Notes under the pieces: model-generated
Databases searched by the model: none
The model's input: the letters and a program-made list of their open reading frames with translations, nothing else
Told to the model about the DNA's origin: nothing
In this document: one piece after another, positions 53,280 to 63,998 of the stretch
How the letters are laid out: every line of letters starts with the position of its first letter
How positions within the stretch are numbered: position 1 is the first letter of the stretch
Translations under genes and position numbers: made by a program
Origin: Gracilaria domingensis
Taxonomy: Eukaryota > Rhodophyta > Florideophyceae > Gracilariales > Gracilariaceae
Assembly (NCBI GenBank): GCA_022539475.1
Contig: VCMS01000002.1
Coordinates: 336,672 to 400,671, forward strand
Length of the DNA stretch: 64,000 bases
Direction: 5' to 3'

Positions 53280-55062
53280 GGAAATTGAGCACGGCCGAAA
53301 TCGAGGTGCCAAAGAAGTTCTGGATAGCTCTGAAGAAGAACAGCGGGCTCCGCCGAGGAAGAAACGGAGAAAGACTTTCACAAAACAGATGAGATCTACT
53401 CTGAACAGCATGACACCGGATGACCTGATGTCTCAACTAAATGAACATGTGCTGAGAGGAAGGTCGATGAAGGTTCAGTTCGTGGCATTGGGAGAGGGAG
53501 CGAATGCAGAAAACGCAGGCAGTTCTGCATTTGTGGATGACGAAGAGCTTCTTTCTGTGACAGTTCCACGGGTTGTCACCGTCGAGAAAGAGGCTGCGCC
53601 AGACGACCAGCAAGAGACAGGTGGGGAGTCATTTGATGACGAGTTACCTACAGCTCTTCCGGAATCTGAGGAGCACGGACTTGTTCGAAGAGACCCATAT
53701 AATGGCCCACCGAACCCATCATGGTGCGGGTATGTCAGGCTGAGACCGCAGAAATGGCAAGGGAAGAACGTAATTGAGCACAAGGACCCCTGGCTCAGAG
53801 TCATTCACTTGCCGAAGGGACATAGGTCGGAGCTGCTAAGTGTCTCGAATCTCAGAGATGTACACCATCTTGTCTTTTGGCACGCTGCAAGGGCTGAACA
53901 TCGCCTACGGGCGGAGACATTTGGTATGCAGTATCCTCGTACTCGGCCGACAGGTATGGATGATGAGGAAGTGCTGTGGGTTGCTGCGAAGGAGCATGAA
54001 GAATTTGGGCAAATGTTCTTCGCCCGAATGCAAGCTGAGCTAAGGCAGAATGAATATTGCGTGCTTGATGGCTTTGCGACGGATAATGGTGTCCCTAAAT
54101 GGGAGGAGTTGGAAGAAGTTCAGGAGTTCAGAGATGTGTCGGGGAAGTTGGTGGACTTCTTCGAGAATGAGTATGGAGCGATGCCGGATATACGGAAAGG
54201 GGAGGAACAGAAGTCGTTTGTTCAAATAATCAACGATGATGAAGGATGGAAGGACGGTAGCGATTGACCATTTGAGGGGAGAGTGATGTCGACACGTTGG
54301 GGTACGGTGGAGAAGCCGGAGGATAATGAGGAGCTCAGGTGGGTTGTAAGGTGGCGTGCTTTACTTGATGTTCGAATGGGTACAATTGCTGCGGCTTTGG
54401 GACTATGGGACAATGAAAGGGAAGCTGTAAAGATGTACACTCCGAAAACTGGTGGTCGATTTCTGGGGACGACGAGAAAGTGCAAGCGCCAGACGCTGCA
54501 CACTGACTTCAGTGGTCTGGTTACGAAGGAAACAATGAATACAGGTAACCCTGGAGACTTTGTAATGGCCTCTGGGAAAGAGGGCTTTCCTCTCTGGGTG
54601 AGCGCTGGAAGCCATCAACTGGTGGGGATGAACAACCAACAGTTGCGAGTGATGTCGGAGGTGTATCCAGCGAAGAAGATAATCATCCCACCGTACTCTG
54701 TATTCGTGGGCCGTGGTGATGTGACACATGCTGGAGCAAGTGGGAAGGACAAGGTGGATAGGCCCGAGTCTATGGATTTGCTGGTTAGATACCACATGTA
54801 CATGGTACCAGAGGGCTACGCACTACCTGATGCTGTTCATCGGGTGCGGGATTTCCGACCCACGTTTGTCAATGGTGACGAGGAGGAGGAGACGGAGGAT
54901 GAACTGTTGTCCGATAAGGAGGGTGGGGCGGTTGACATGGAAGAAGACCAAGTGGTCGTGGAGATTGGTGTGGAAGCGGACGCCGGTAGAACCGAAGTGC
55001 TCGAGAGTAGTAGTGATGACGATTTGCCAATAATGAGGCTGCGAGCGCCTCGAAGTGGATGA
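53200..55062 (+). pseudogene. 2-oxoglutarate/Fe(II) dioxygenase, perhaps fused to ParB part
   Basis: The frame runs 53200-55062 with a TGA at 54265-54267. Its first ATG is 53389, but coding-like sequence with the basic block PPRKKRRKTF precedes it, so the protein probably began in the ParB-like gene. The dioxygenase core is downstream: RKCKRQTLHTDFSG supplies HxD, then GDFVMASGKEGFPLWVSAG, IIIPPYSVFVGRGDVTHAGA supplies the distal His, and LLVRYHMYM the Arg for 2OG. The C-tail is acidic (EEEETEDELLSDKEGG). TET/JBP-type DNA oxidases of fungal transposons belong to the same broad class, but I cannot place this one; protein or RNA substrates are also possible. Confidence 0.6.
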
Positions 55063-55326
55063 GAATGAGATGATTAGAAAATTATGAGTGTCTTGCGAGT
55101 ATTAAGAGTATTATACTATTACAAGGCTATACATATGAACATAGAAAAGGTGCGGCCGGCTGGTAATTGAACAAATGTCAAACGTCTTTGGTCCAGTTGC
55201 GTCTAATTGCAACATGCCAAATGCTCGGTATCGTTAACATCATTGGTGGCACCATTCACTTCGCAATTGAACATGTAGCGTCCTAACACTTCTGAAACTG
55301 CACTTAAGGTTGCTTTTAAGAGAAGT

Positions 55327-56238
55327 ATGAAACTGAGAAGTATATGCAGTTCCTGTCTATGCGGTATTTGTGGCAGTATGGTGACTATATCAGGAAAAAT
55401 GCCAGAGGAACAGAGAGACTTGGCGGAAATTTCACCCAATACCTTGTCTAAGTCCATATATGCCAATGGTTATGGTATATTAAGTTCCGTTGATGGAACG
55501 TTGAGAAGAGAAGGAGAGTCAATTCCTGAAGAAGTTGTGAAGTGTATGAAGTTCATTGACGAACGTGTTGGTTTCGGACTTGTCACAGGGGCTGATATGG
55601 GCGAGGTGGAGGGGAAAATGGAAGGACTCGGAGACTATAAGTTTGGTGTCTCGGCGAATCATGGAGCTTTCCTCCCTTTCTCTGACGAGAGGGAAATTAA
55701 GGCTGCATTCAATGATCACACCCTTGACCACAGTGTTGACGGACTACTGTTCCTGGAAAGGGATTTGAATGGGAGGCATGGTATTGTGAATGATGATGAG
55801 AAGGGGTTAGTGGAGACCAGAAGTGATAGTGGCCTTCCAAATTTCGTGTACAACAAACTGTGGCAGTCGAGAGAAGAAGTGGATTCTGCTATTGGGGACC
55901 TGTTGCAGAAGATGGATGCGTTTGTTATCTATCCCGGCGATAAAAGTTGCGAAATTGTGGACAAGCGATACACAAAAGGAAGCGGAGGAGAAAATCTTGT
56001 GGATAATGAACCGAGATTTATTGATACGGATGACGTCGTGACGTTCGGAAGTGCTTTGAGCGACAGACCTTTGCATGAGGTAGGCGTGTACGGCGTTCAC
56101 CTCAAAGAAGATTGTATCCCGGGTGGAGTACACAACCTGTTCGAAAGCGTGGAGGATGTACATTCGACAATTATGCTGGTGGCTCTGTTGTACGGCTACG
56201 AGGAAAAGCAGCACGATAAAAACCACCATGAATCATAA
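55327..56238 (+). CDS. HAD-superfamily protein lacking the nucleophile Asp
   Basis: A 303-residue protein from the ATG at 55327, intact. It is a paralog of the gene facing it at 56298-57158. Aligned blocks are YANGYGILSSVDGTLRREG, IPEEVVKCMKFIDERVGFG, SANHGAF, SDSGLPNFVYNKLW, and VTFGSALSDRPLHEVGVYGV. HAD enzymes need DxDGT; here the first Asp is Ser (SSVDGT), and the motif IV region reads GSALSD where the paralog has GNASND. It is therefore probably a pseudoenzyme, or a decaying copy. The overall layout resembles the type IIB group that includes trehalose- and sucrose-phosphate phosphatases. Confidence 0.6.
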   Translation: MKLRSICSSCLCGICGSMVTISGKMPEEQRDLAEISPNTLSKSIYANGYGILSSVDGTLRREGESIPEEVVKCMKFIDERVGFGLVTGADMGEVEGKMEGLGDYKFGVSANHGAFLPFSDEREIKAAFNDHTLDHSVDGLLFLERDLNGRHGIVNDDEKGLVETRSDSGLPNFVYNKLWQSREEVDSAIGDLLQKMDAFVIYPGDKSCEIVDKRYTKGSGGENLVDNEPRFIDTDDVVTFGSALSDRPLHEVGVYGVHLKEDCIPGGVHNLFESVEDVHSTIMLVALLYGYEEKQHDKNHHES

Positions 56239-56297
56239 AAGGGTATTGAGATATATACGACACTTTTATTACTGGGATCTCATATCCTAGCTAAGTA

Positions 56298-57158
56298 TTA
56301 CAGACATCGTAGCACTTCACAAATTCCAAGAGCATTTCTAAACCATTGACACTTGCATTTTCTGTACCCGTACAGTTCTGCCACCCTTCTGATGGTCTCA
56401 TGCACGTCCTCCACCCCATCAACAAGATATGTTACCGCTGCTGGATGGTCGTCTCCCTTCACATGAACTGCCAGGGTTGCTATTTCATATAGAGGGCCAT
56501 CATTGGAAGCATTCCCGAAAGCAACGATTAAATGTGTGTCGAACTGGGGGTCGTTTTCAACCAAGGCTAGCGCCCCACTATTTTTCGTGAAACGAATGTC
56601 CGCTATGTCACAGTTTTCATCTTGAGGGTACGCAACCAGGTTCGGAAAGGATGTCAACACTTTTGAAATACCGGAGTTAACTTCTGTTTTCCACTTCGAC
56701 AGTCCATTGTACGTGAAGTTAGGGAGTCCACTGTCTTTTCTAGTGCTCACTACTGCTTGTTGACGCTCTTCGTGAAGTCCGTGCGATTCATTTAAGGAGA
56801 GTGCAAGTCTTTCAAGTTCGGCTGCACATCTTTCGTAGCCTTCCCTGTCAAGGTCGTGATCAATTTCGGTACCATTGGATAATCTCACCCGTGCGCCTTG
56901 GTTTCCAGAGATGCCAAAAGTGTAGCCACCCAGGTGCTCCATGAAACTCTCGGCATCCTCTATATCTCGCCGAGTAGCAATTCCGACACCAACGCGTGCA
57001 TTGATGTACTTCATGCATTTGACTGTTTCGGCAGGAATATTCTCCCCAGCTCTTTTCAGAGTACCGTCAATATCACTAATCACGGCGTAGCCATTTTCGA
57101 ATATTTCGGTAGCCAGCTGCTCAGGAGTTACTTCTTGGGCTCTAACTTCTGAGTTATA
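56298..57158 (-). CDS. HAD-superfamily phosphatase, trehalose-phosphatase-like
   Basis: From the ATG 57158-57156 it has 286 residues. Motif I is AVISDIDGTLKRAG (DxDGT complete), followed by VGVGIATRRD, FGISGNQGARV, and motif IV LIVAFGNASNDGPLYEIA. Its layout fits type IIB HAD phosphatases that act on sugar phosphates. The frame stays open upstream of this ATG into sequence that belongs to the neighbouring retroelement, so the junction lies within a few tens of bases of the start. The stop is 60 bases from that of its plus-strand paralog. Either the gene is cargo of the transposon or it was caught at the junction. Confidence 0.6.
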   Translation of the reverse strand, partial: YNSEVRAQEVTPEQLATEIFENGYAVISDIDGTLKRAGENIPAETVKCMKYINARVGVGIATRRDIEDAESFMEHLGGYTFGISGNQGARVRLSNGTEIDHDLDREGYERCAAELERLALSLNESHGLHEERQQAVVSTRKDSGLPNFTYNGLSKWKTEVNSGISKVLTSFPNLVAYPQDENCDIADIRFTKNSGALALVENDPQFDTHLIVAFGNASNDGPLYEIATLAVHVKGDDHPAAVTYLVDGVEDVHETIRRVAELYGYRKCKCQWFRNALGICEVLRCL

Positions 57159-57219
57159 CATGTTTTGAAGGCTAGAGCGTATCTGCGTACAGAATGGATC
57201 GGACAACTGCTCTCTTATC

Positions 57220-57808
57220 ATCTCCTCAGGAGTAATAGGCACAAAGAACCCGACGGGGGTTCCGTGGATTCGGTAACGAATAAACCATCACACACGTCAC
57301 CATCTATCGTCTCGATCAAACCATCCTTGGTCATAACCATAAAACACGGTATCTCCAAGTCCTCCGTTGCGGATGTATAAGCGTTAGTCTCTAGACGAGA
57401 AAGGGCATCTGCTTGGCAGTTCAGAGAACCTTTCTTGTAGTGAACTTCGAAGTCCAATTCCGGTAAATGGAGACGCCAGCGCATTAACCTGCAAGAGGAT
57501 TCCGATATTCCGAAGAGCCAACGGAGAGCCGAATGGTCGGTATGCACCACGAAATGAGTACCCATTAAGTAGGATCGCAGTATGTTCAATGCCCAGACGA
57601 CGGCTAAACGTTCTTTCTCAGATACTGAGTAGTTCTTCTCATGAACATTCAGTGTCCTTGACCAATAGCCAATCGGTCTACGAGTTCCGTCTCCGAAGGT
57701 TTGGAACAAAGCGCAACCAACTTGGTAGGGACCAGCGTCTGTGTCAATCGAATATGGTAAATCAGGAGTTGGTAAGGCCAAAACTGGTGGTGACGTTACA
57801 GCGTCCAC
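57220..57808 (-). mobile_element. RNase H part of the Ty3/gypsy-like fossil
   Basis: Recognised by PYSIDTDAGPYQVGCALFQ, GYWSRTLNVHEKNYSVSEKE, VVHTDHSAL and LNCQADALSRL, the standard run of a Ty3-type RNase H domain. Confidence 0.8.
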
Positions 57809-57853
57809 AAGGGACTGAAATGCAGAAGCTTCCGCTTCCCTGAAGGGTTCCAG

Positions 57854-58741
57854 CTAAACTGGCCTGCCCTTCTTCAAAAGCTCGTTAAGGGGAGCCAAGA
57901 TCTCTGCAAAATTCGGAACGAATCCACGATACACGTTACAAAGTCCAAAAAAAGAACGGAGTTCCGTTTGATTCGTCGGATGCTTAGCTTCCTTCAAGGA
58001 CTTCACACGAACTTTGTCAATCGAAAGCTTTCCGGGACAGATCGTATGTCCAAGATACTGAACCGAATCGGTGAAAAAATCGCACTTCTTTGACTTTAGA
58101 GTTATTCCGGCATCGCGGAGAACACGCATGATTTCTCGCACATGAGACAAATGATCGTCCATGTTGCTGGAAAAGATGATGATGTGATCAAGGTATACCA
58201 AACAGGTCTTCCACTTGTATGGAGCCAGTAGAATACCCAATGCTCTTTGGAACGTAGCGGCCGCATTTGTGGGCCCAAAGTGCATTCGTTTGAAACGATA
58301 CAAGCCTTGATGGCACACGAAACCAGTTTTGTCACGGTCTTCCTTGCGGATAGGAACTTGCCAATATCCCCAGTTCGCGTCGAGGGCCGTGAAAACCTGA
58401 GCACTACCAAGTGAGTCAATGCATTCGTCCATTCGTGGAATGGGGTAGACGTCCTTAACTGTAACCGAATTGAGGCGACGGTAATCAATACAGGTTCGCC
58501 ACGATCCGTCCTTCATAGGAGCTAATACTACCGGTGATGCCCAGGGGGATTGTGCCGGTTCGATGACTCCAGCCTTAAGCATCTTCTCAACTTGAGCTTC
58601 TTCCTCTTCCCTAGCCTTAGGGCCAGCCCTGCAAGGGTGTTGCGCTATCGGCCGAGTGTTCGGAAGTAGATCAATTATGTGCTCGGTAATCGAGATCTTT
58701 CCTAGGGAACCATCCAACATCGGGGTAAACTCCCTCAACAT
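57854..58741 (-). mobile_element. reverse transcriptase part of the Ty3/gypsy-like fossil
   Basis: Recognised by GVIEPAQSPWASPVVLAPMK, RTCIDYRRLNSVTVKDVYP, ALDANWGYWQVPI, FKRMHFGPTNAAATFQRA and YLGHTICPGKLSIDK, a typical Ty3-type reverse transcriptase run. Confidence 0.85.
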
Positions 58742-59331
58742 ATCTCACGATGAGTGTCTGGTACATGTTCCAGATTCAATTCTTCCAATTCCTTAACAGG
58801 ATACTTCTGGTCTTGTGCAGGGGGACTAGCCTTTGCCTCAGACTCTAATGATGCGTTTGGCGTACCGACATCCGAAACGGTTGCGATCATCTCCTCTTTC
58901 CCCTTCTCAGGGTGTTGTACGCCGAGTACGTCCGCGAGGGTAACCTTTGTAGGTATTACAGAGGCCGGATGGGACATTACTGAACCAATAACCTATTGTT
59001 TGGTTAAACATTGAGGTTTAGGCCCCAAATTGGCTATCAAAAGCTTAAAAGGCTTCTGAGGTTCAATATGAACAACTCCATTATCGAGAGCAAGACGACG
59101 AGAATCATACAATGATTGTATCGGCTGCACGACACGTAAACCATGTTGGTCCGAGCTCACAGTGACCCAAGTTTGGAACTCCGCCGGAATCGAAATTGAA
59201 CGGGCGCACCGTAAACGAGTAGAACTTCTATCTATGTTTGGAACATCCTGTGCGGCAGGGAGAAGAACTTAACGCTTGAAAGCTTGCCGAATCGGCTTCC
59301 GAACAATCGGTATGGTTGAACCATCTTCCAT

Positions 59332-59877
59332 TTACACACATTTGGAACCCGGACGAATCGCTTCGACGAACCTGTGGCAAAGGTCGCAGCCCAGGATAAC
59401 GGGAGCTGCTAGTGATTCGCATACGAGAAATTCCAATTGGACTGTACATTGGCCGAGCTGAACCATCAGGTCAACGAAGCCTTCTGTCCGCAACAGATTG
59501 TTGTTTGCATCGGCAATATCCAGCGATGGAACTTGACGAATCAACGACCGAAACGAGGCAGGTAGCAACGATTTAACCAAAAGCTTAGGACCAGCTCCTG
59601 TATCTAGAACGGATAACTGTCGAACCATAAACTGGTTAGACAAGCCAAGGTCAGCGTAAAACTTGTAGTTACGCTTGGCTATGACCATAACCCCATCCGG
59701 GACACGGCGATTTCTATACCGCACCCACGGCCGACGCAGGACACCAAAGTGTCTCGAGTTCACGTCGGATTCCGCCGATTTCCTAGTAAGGATCTTGACT
59801 TGGAAGCGAGGCGATGAGGCCTCGGGCGCCACACTCCTCGACTCTGTGAGCGCCCCTTCGTTCAGGGAGACTCCCAA
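59332..59877 (-). mobile_element. aspartic-protease-like part of the fossil
   Basis: The block LSVLDTGAGPKLLVKSLLP resembles the DTGA active-site turn of retroelement proteases, and VILGCDLCHRF fits the later ILG strand. Confidence 0.65.
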
Positions 59878-59879
59878 AA

Positions 59880-60209
59880 TTAGTTATTCGGAGCCAAATC
59901 CACCGAAGCGGTTTTGCCTCCGTCTGAGGACTGAACGACCTCAGAGGTTTGAGCTCCTTGAGATACCGACGCCGCGTTGGAGACCGATGCAACGGTATTC
60001 GGCAAGAACAGCGAACGGACCTGTTGGTAAGACAAATTCGGAACGCGCGCACGTTCTTCTTCCCTAAGGGACTCATAAGCTTCGATAATCTTCGACATAT
60101 CTTTCAGATTGAACTGACAGTGGGTTGGAACATGACCACGATGGTAGCAAACATGGCAGATAAGCGTTGACCTATCGAAGGGTGGACGGGTATCCGTACG
60201 GTTATCCAT
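59880..60209 (-). mobile_element. CCHC zinc-knuckle part of the fossil
   Basis: The block CHVCYHRGHVPTHC matches the C-x2-C-x4-H-x4-C knuckle of nucleocapsid regions. Confidence 0.65.
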
Positions 60210-60371
60210 CTGATGTTGCGAAGTAATGTTATCCCGCCAGCCGGGTCTCCTGAAACGTGTGGTGTCGTTGGCGTATGGGACCTTCGGTGGTACGACCTGT
60301 GTTACCGCGTACAGAGCCGGGTCTTTCTCGGAGGAAATTGAAGTCGACGGAAACTACGTATTAAGCAAGGA

Positions 60372-61894
60372 CTATCTGCCTTGGCTTTGAGCCAAATGAA
60401 CATTGTCCACTCCTGAATTTTCCGTAGAACGGTGGACTAACGAGAGTGATGGTGAGTTCTCCACATAGAGCATACCAGAAGACCGATGTTTAGGGTGTTG
60501 GCGAGCACGCAAAGCATCTCCCTCTGCCTGGGCGAACTGAACCAGTTCCAGGTAGGTTGCCTTACTGTCGGATTCCCGATATCGGGACACAAGTGTTCTG
60601 ATGGCAGGATCTAAACCATCGCAAAACAAAGCGCATCGCTCATGGTGAGAATACACATTTCCCCAACGAAGGAAAGCCTTATTGAGGCCAGTCGAATGAA
60701 GCGTTTCCGTTTCTCCGAACTTCTGTTTGTATCGCGTAGAGCCAAGATGGCAGACTGGATCGCCGCATCGGTGGCGTATGACCTCAGAAGGTATTGAAAA
60801 GCTCCCGGCCAACAAGTTACACCTCCCTCCGAGGCACGGGAAACTTCCGTGACGCAGCGAAACTGATCTTCAGCCATTTCTTTAAGGAAATACGTTAGTG
60901 CCACGAAAGCCTGGGCTTCACTCATCATGAGTATGTTGGCTTCCGATACGAAACGCGCGAGAAAGTCCAGTACCGAAATTGGGTCTTCACCACTGAAAGC
61001 GTGATCCTTCATAGTGAGGTCTATCCTCTTGATACAGTCCTTCACACGATCTGTCCCACGGGGAGTACGATCGAGTGATGAATCGTCTGAGCGATAATAT
61101 TGATACGATAACAGTTTCCGAAACAGGATGTTAGAGGGCTTCAACTCTTTGAGTCCAATGTGCTTCCTACCGTTCTCGCGGGTCATGATGGTGCCGTGCG
61201 CAGCATAGGTAACCTTGGACCGTGTCGGTCGTTCGCGGCGGTCACGATATCCATCATTGAACGAGTCAGATGACGAAGTAGTAGAACTGTCCGAGTCGGA
61301 GTCAGAGCGAACCAAACGGTCTTCATACGTAGTCGGTCGGTCCTTTCGGAACTTCCTTGAAGAATGACGGATTGAAACCCGAGGGCGGGCATTTTCCCTT
61401 GCTTGGGCAGCAATGAACTCTTCATCTGCCAGGAAAGTAGCCTCGAGTGTATCGATGCGACTCTGGGCTCGCTCCATCATACTCTGGAGAGTCTCAAAAC
61501 GAGTTTCGATATTCGATACGAATATGGTCGGGGCACTGAAACCTTCCAACATGGAATTAATATCCTTACGCACGGTGCGTAGTTCTGCACTAACATCCAT
61601 AACTTGGGCTTCCTTGACACGAGCTCGGAGAGTCTGAATATCCTGCAGATGATCGGTATTCGATATACGGAGAACCTGCACATGGGTCTTCAACTTTTCA
61701 CCCTCATGTACGAGAGAACTTAAATGGGTAGATATCAAAGCTAACCCTTCAGCCTGGGTAGCGGGGACATCCGGGGTCTGTTTCCCTTGTGCCGATGTCG
61801 GCTTTTCCTGAGTAGGATTCCGCGACACCTGCTTCGACGCGCGGGCGGCGGAGCGCTTCGAACCATCATGAGATCGCTCTGAGGGGCCAGCCAT
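60372..61894 (-). mobile_element. gag-like part of the fossil
   Basis: A coiled-coil stretch (61500-61750) is followed by a helical part with FSGEDPISVLDFLARFVSEA, which resembles gag capsid-type regions of Ty3 elements. Identity as gag rests on position and this block. Confidence 0.6.
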
Positions 61895-62060
61895 ATCAAC
61901 CAGACGTGGTCCGACTGATTACCTCAGTACAAACAACAAACCAAGGCCAAACAATGGCAACGAAAGCAACAAAGATATCCAAACTGGACAACAGTAAACC
62001 AATCGAAAACGATCAACAACAAATTCACACCAACTGTGGTTAACGCGTTCCTAAGCTTCT

Positions 62061-62075
62061 AGGTCGGGACACCAA
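62061..62075 (-). other. primer-binding-site-like sequence
   Basis: Reading the minus strand, TGGTGTCCCGACCTA starts 2 bases inside the LTR edge. A TGG start next to the LTR is usual for a tRNA primer site. A diverged copy of the same stretch follows the LTR-like unit at about 41850-41866. Confidence 0.6.
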
Positions 62076-62077
62076 TT

Positions 62078-62693
62078 TGTGGAGCAATCCCAGAAAGGGA
62101 AAAGCCAGCGAGGCAGTTCGAATCCCCGCTCTCAAGAGAGGTTCGCACAGCGAAAGCGCACCCCGTATCCTCCGGTGTGGGTGTAAATCCACGAGGACTT
62201 TAGGCTATACCATCGGGTTGAGAAAGAGTGCCCAAACGGGAAAACGGCCAGAAAAGGCAGACACAGTAGTTTAGATCGTAGTTGACCAATGACGGTATCT
62301 GTAGCCAAACGTAGACATCCAAAGGTGAAAAAACCAAATAGAAATAGACGGTAATGAACCGAACCAATGGAAAAACAAAAGAAAAAACAAAGACAAACCC
62401 AAGTACTGGGGCGGAGAGAAAGTACCGGTCGGTAAACAAACATTTGTGCACTTCACGAGTCACAAGAAAAAAAAAAGAAAAACAAGACAAATGATTGTAT
62501 GCAGTGCGTGCGCTCTCCTGGTTGGAGCCGGGGGATAACTAGACCGTGCTGCGGTAACTCGCTCTGCGAGGAGTTGGAGTCGTCGCGCAGGCGAAATAGT
62601 TAGAGCCGCACACTGGGCTACCTTTACTAGGTTGGCGATGGCCTTGAGCCATCATCTAAGTAGTAGAATTGGCGGTCCTGTAGAGGGTTATCA
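62078..62693 (-). repeat. LTR (5' side) of the Ty3/gypsy-like fossil
   Basis: The plus strand starts TGTGGAGCAATCCC and ends near ATCA at 62693, giving TG...CA ends and about 616 bases. It shares blocks with the LTR-like units at 39-41 kb: the CGCGCAGGCGAA block, TTGAGAG near a TTCGAATCC, and the TTGCTCCACA end. The right edge directly abuts copy 2 of the 1.3 kb repeat. Confidence 0.6.
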
Positions 62694-62695
62694 AC

Positions 62696-63998
62696 GTCTG
62701 TCTCTTGCAGATGCTAGTTTTTGGCGAGGGTCGTCCAGAAATTGGCAAGGGTCGTCCAGTAAATTTTTTGAAAAAATATCGAGATCAATTATTTCAAAAT
62801 CTGCAGATAATTGCTTGGGTCGTCCAGAATCGCTGTGCAGTAAATACTGGTGGGTTTTCCACTCGTGCTAGTTCTTTAGTCGAGGGCTACCTGAACTGTA
62901 TTTCGCGAAGTCTAGGTTCAGTTTCCATTAAGGTGCACATTACACGATACCTTCTGCGGAATGATACCCTGCAACGCATGGAATACTAGTGCTAGTACAG
63001 ATGATGCCCATTATGAAATCATACCGTTTTATTCGTATCTATTCTTCTAGCGACCGCTTTTGCTAACCACTACTTCGCTATATTACATGTACCATTTCCC
63101 CATGATGGATCGGGTGTAGGCGCAATCTGCGGCAGATGCCGCAGAGGGCACCTGCACCAAATTGCGGTAACGGTAGAACACATACGCACTCCGAGAGGAT
63201 GAGGCGCGAAGCGCCTCATCCTCTCCGTTCGTCATGTAGGAAACCATGCCCAGATGCAGGGTTCCCTACTTGAGGAACCTGCACCTGCAACTCGTGAGCT
63301 ACGTACGCATCAAAAGTCATTTACCTGTATACGCAAGCGGAAAGTATCCATAAGTTAGTCAATGATCCGTTGGATACATTTGAAATGCGATGGAACGTAC
63401 AATTGATAAAGCAAAACAGAAAAGTTGCGCTAGAAAATTCGAGGGACCTAGTAACTCGCAAAATGAAAAAGAAGAAGGAAAGGGATCGGTTAGATTACCA
63501 GCCCACCATCATCGTAAAGCGCGAAAGGTGTCGAAGCGAGAACTCTCAACCAAGGACACCAAGAATGCCCATGCAGCAAACATACCTCAAGATGCGATAA
63601 ACGAAAGAGCAGCCTATGTCCCAACCAAGTACCAGAATCGCCTATCCCGAACAGCCAGAGATCGATCTTGAGAGACGAAATGAAATTGGTCGTTTTCCTG
63701 TATACGCAAGCAGAAAGTATCCATAAGTTAGTCAATGCTCCGTTGGATACAGTTGAAATGCGATACAACGTACCATTGATAAGAGCAAAACAGAAACGTT
63801 GCGCTAGAAAAGTCGAGGGACCTAGTAACTCGCAAAAGTAACCCAAAGTCTTTTTCCTGCCGTTTACATGTCGCAGAGCGCGAAGAGACGTGGTGAGGAT
63901 TGGTTAGTTTAGAACAAAGATACGTAGAAGGAAATGGAAGCACGTACGAAAAGACTGCACGGAAAGACTGCACGGAATACATCCGTGAGATACGGATG
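62696..63998. repeat. hairpin-rich direct repeat, copy 2
   Basis: Second copy of the repeat at 41875-43206, same orientation. Both begin GTCTGTCTCTTGCAGATGC and end ATACGGATG. It keeps the 15-base hairpin (about 63193-63225) but lacks the long hairpin of copy 1. Instead a block of about 145 bases (63319-63465) is repeated at 63693-63838. The window ends 2 bases after the copy ends, so what follows is unknown. Confidence 0.75.

Larger units (their letters stand above)
43207..57165. mobile_element. cargo-carrying Plavaka/CACTA-like DNA transposon locus
   Basis: A block of about 14 kb between a direct repeat and a retroelement fossil. Contents: a DDE transposase (+), a DNA methyltransferase-SET fusion (-), a small nuclear-signal protein (-), a nested palindrome, a ParB-like protein with a 2OG dioxygenase (+), and two HAD phosphatases tail to tail. 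None of these families belongs to the host genes nearby, and nearly all have one or two lesions. No capsid protein, DNA polymerase or integrase is seen, so I treat it as a DNA transposon and not as a virus. The ends are inferred from neighbouring repeats; terminal inverted repeats were not proved. Confidence 0.55.
57165..62693 (-). mobile_element. Ty3/gypsy-like LTR retroelement fossil, incomplete
   Basis: A minus-strand retroelement with, in order from its 5' side at the right: one LTR, a primer site, a gag-like part, a CCHC zinc knuckle, an aspartic-protease-like part, reverse transcriptase and RNase H. No integrase and no second LTR were recognised on the left, where the HAD gene begins. 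It is broken, with about three or four breaks, and looks moderately old. The adjoining transposon block may have inserted into it. It is a fossil and shows no sign of activity. Confidence 0.8.

Noticed and set aside
54265-54267. Reading in-frame TGA codons in the cargo genes as selenocysteine
   Set aside because: TAG stops and frame changes also occur in the same block and no selenocysteine element was seen, so decay is simpler.
43207-57165. Endogenous giant virus or Polinton-type virus
   Set aside because: No capsid protein, DNA polymerase B, packaging ATPase or retroviral integrase is present; the only mobility gene seen is a DDE transposase.
62105-62130. tRNA-like B-box (GTTCGAATCC) inside the LTR
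   Set aside because: No cloverleaf or A-box partner could be drawn around it; the related LTR units have altered versions.
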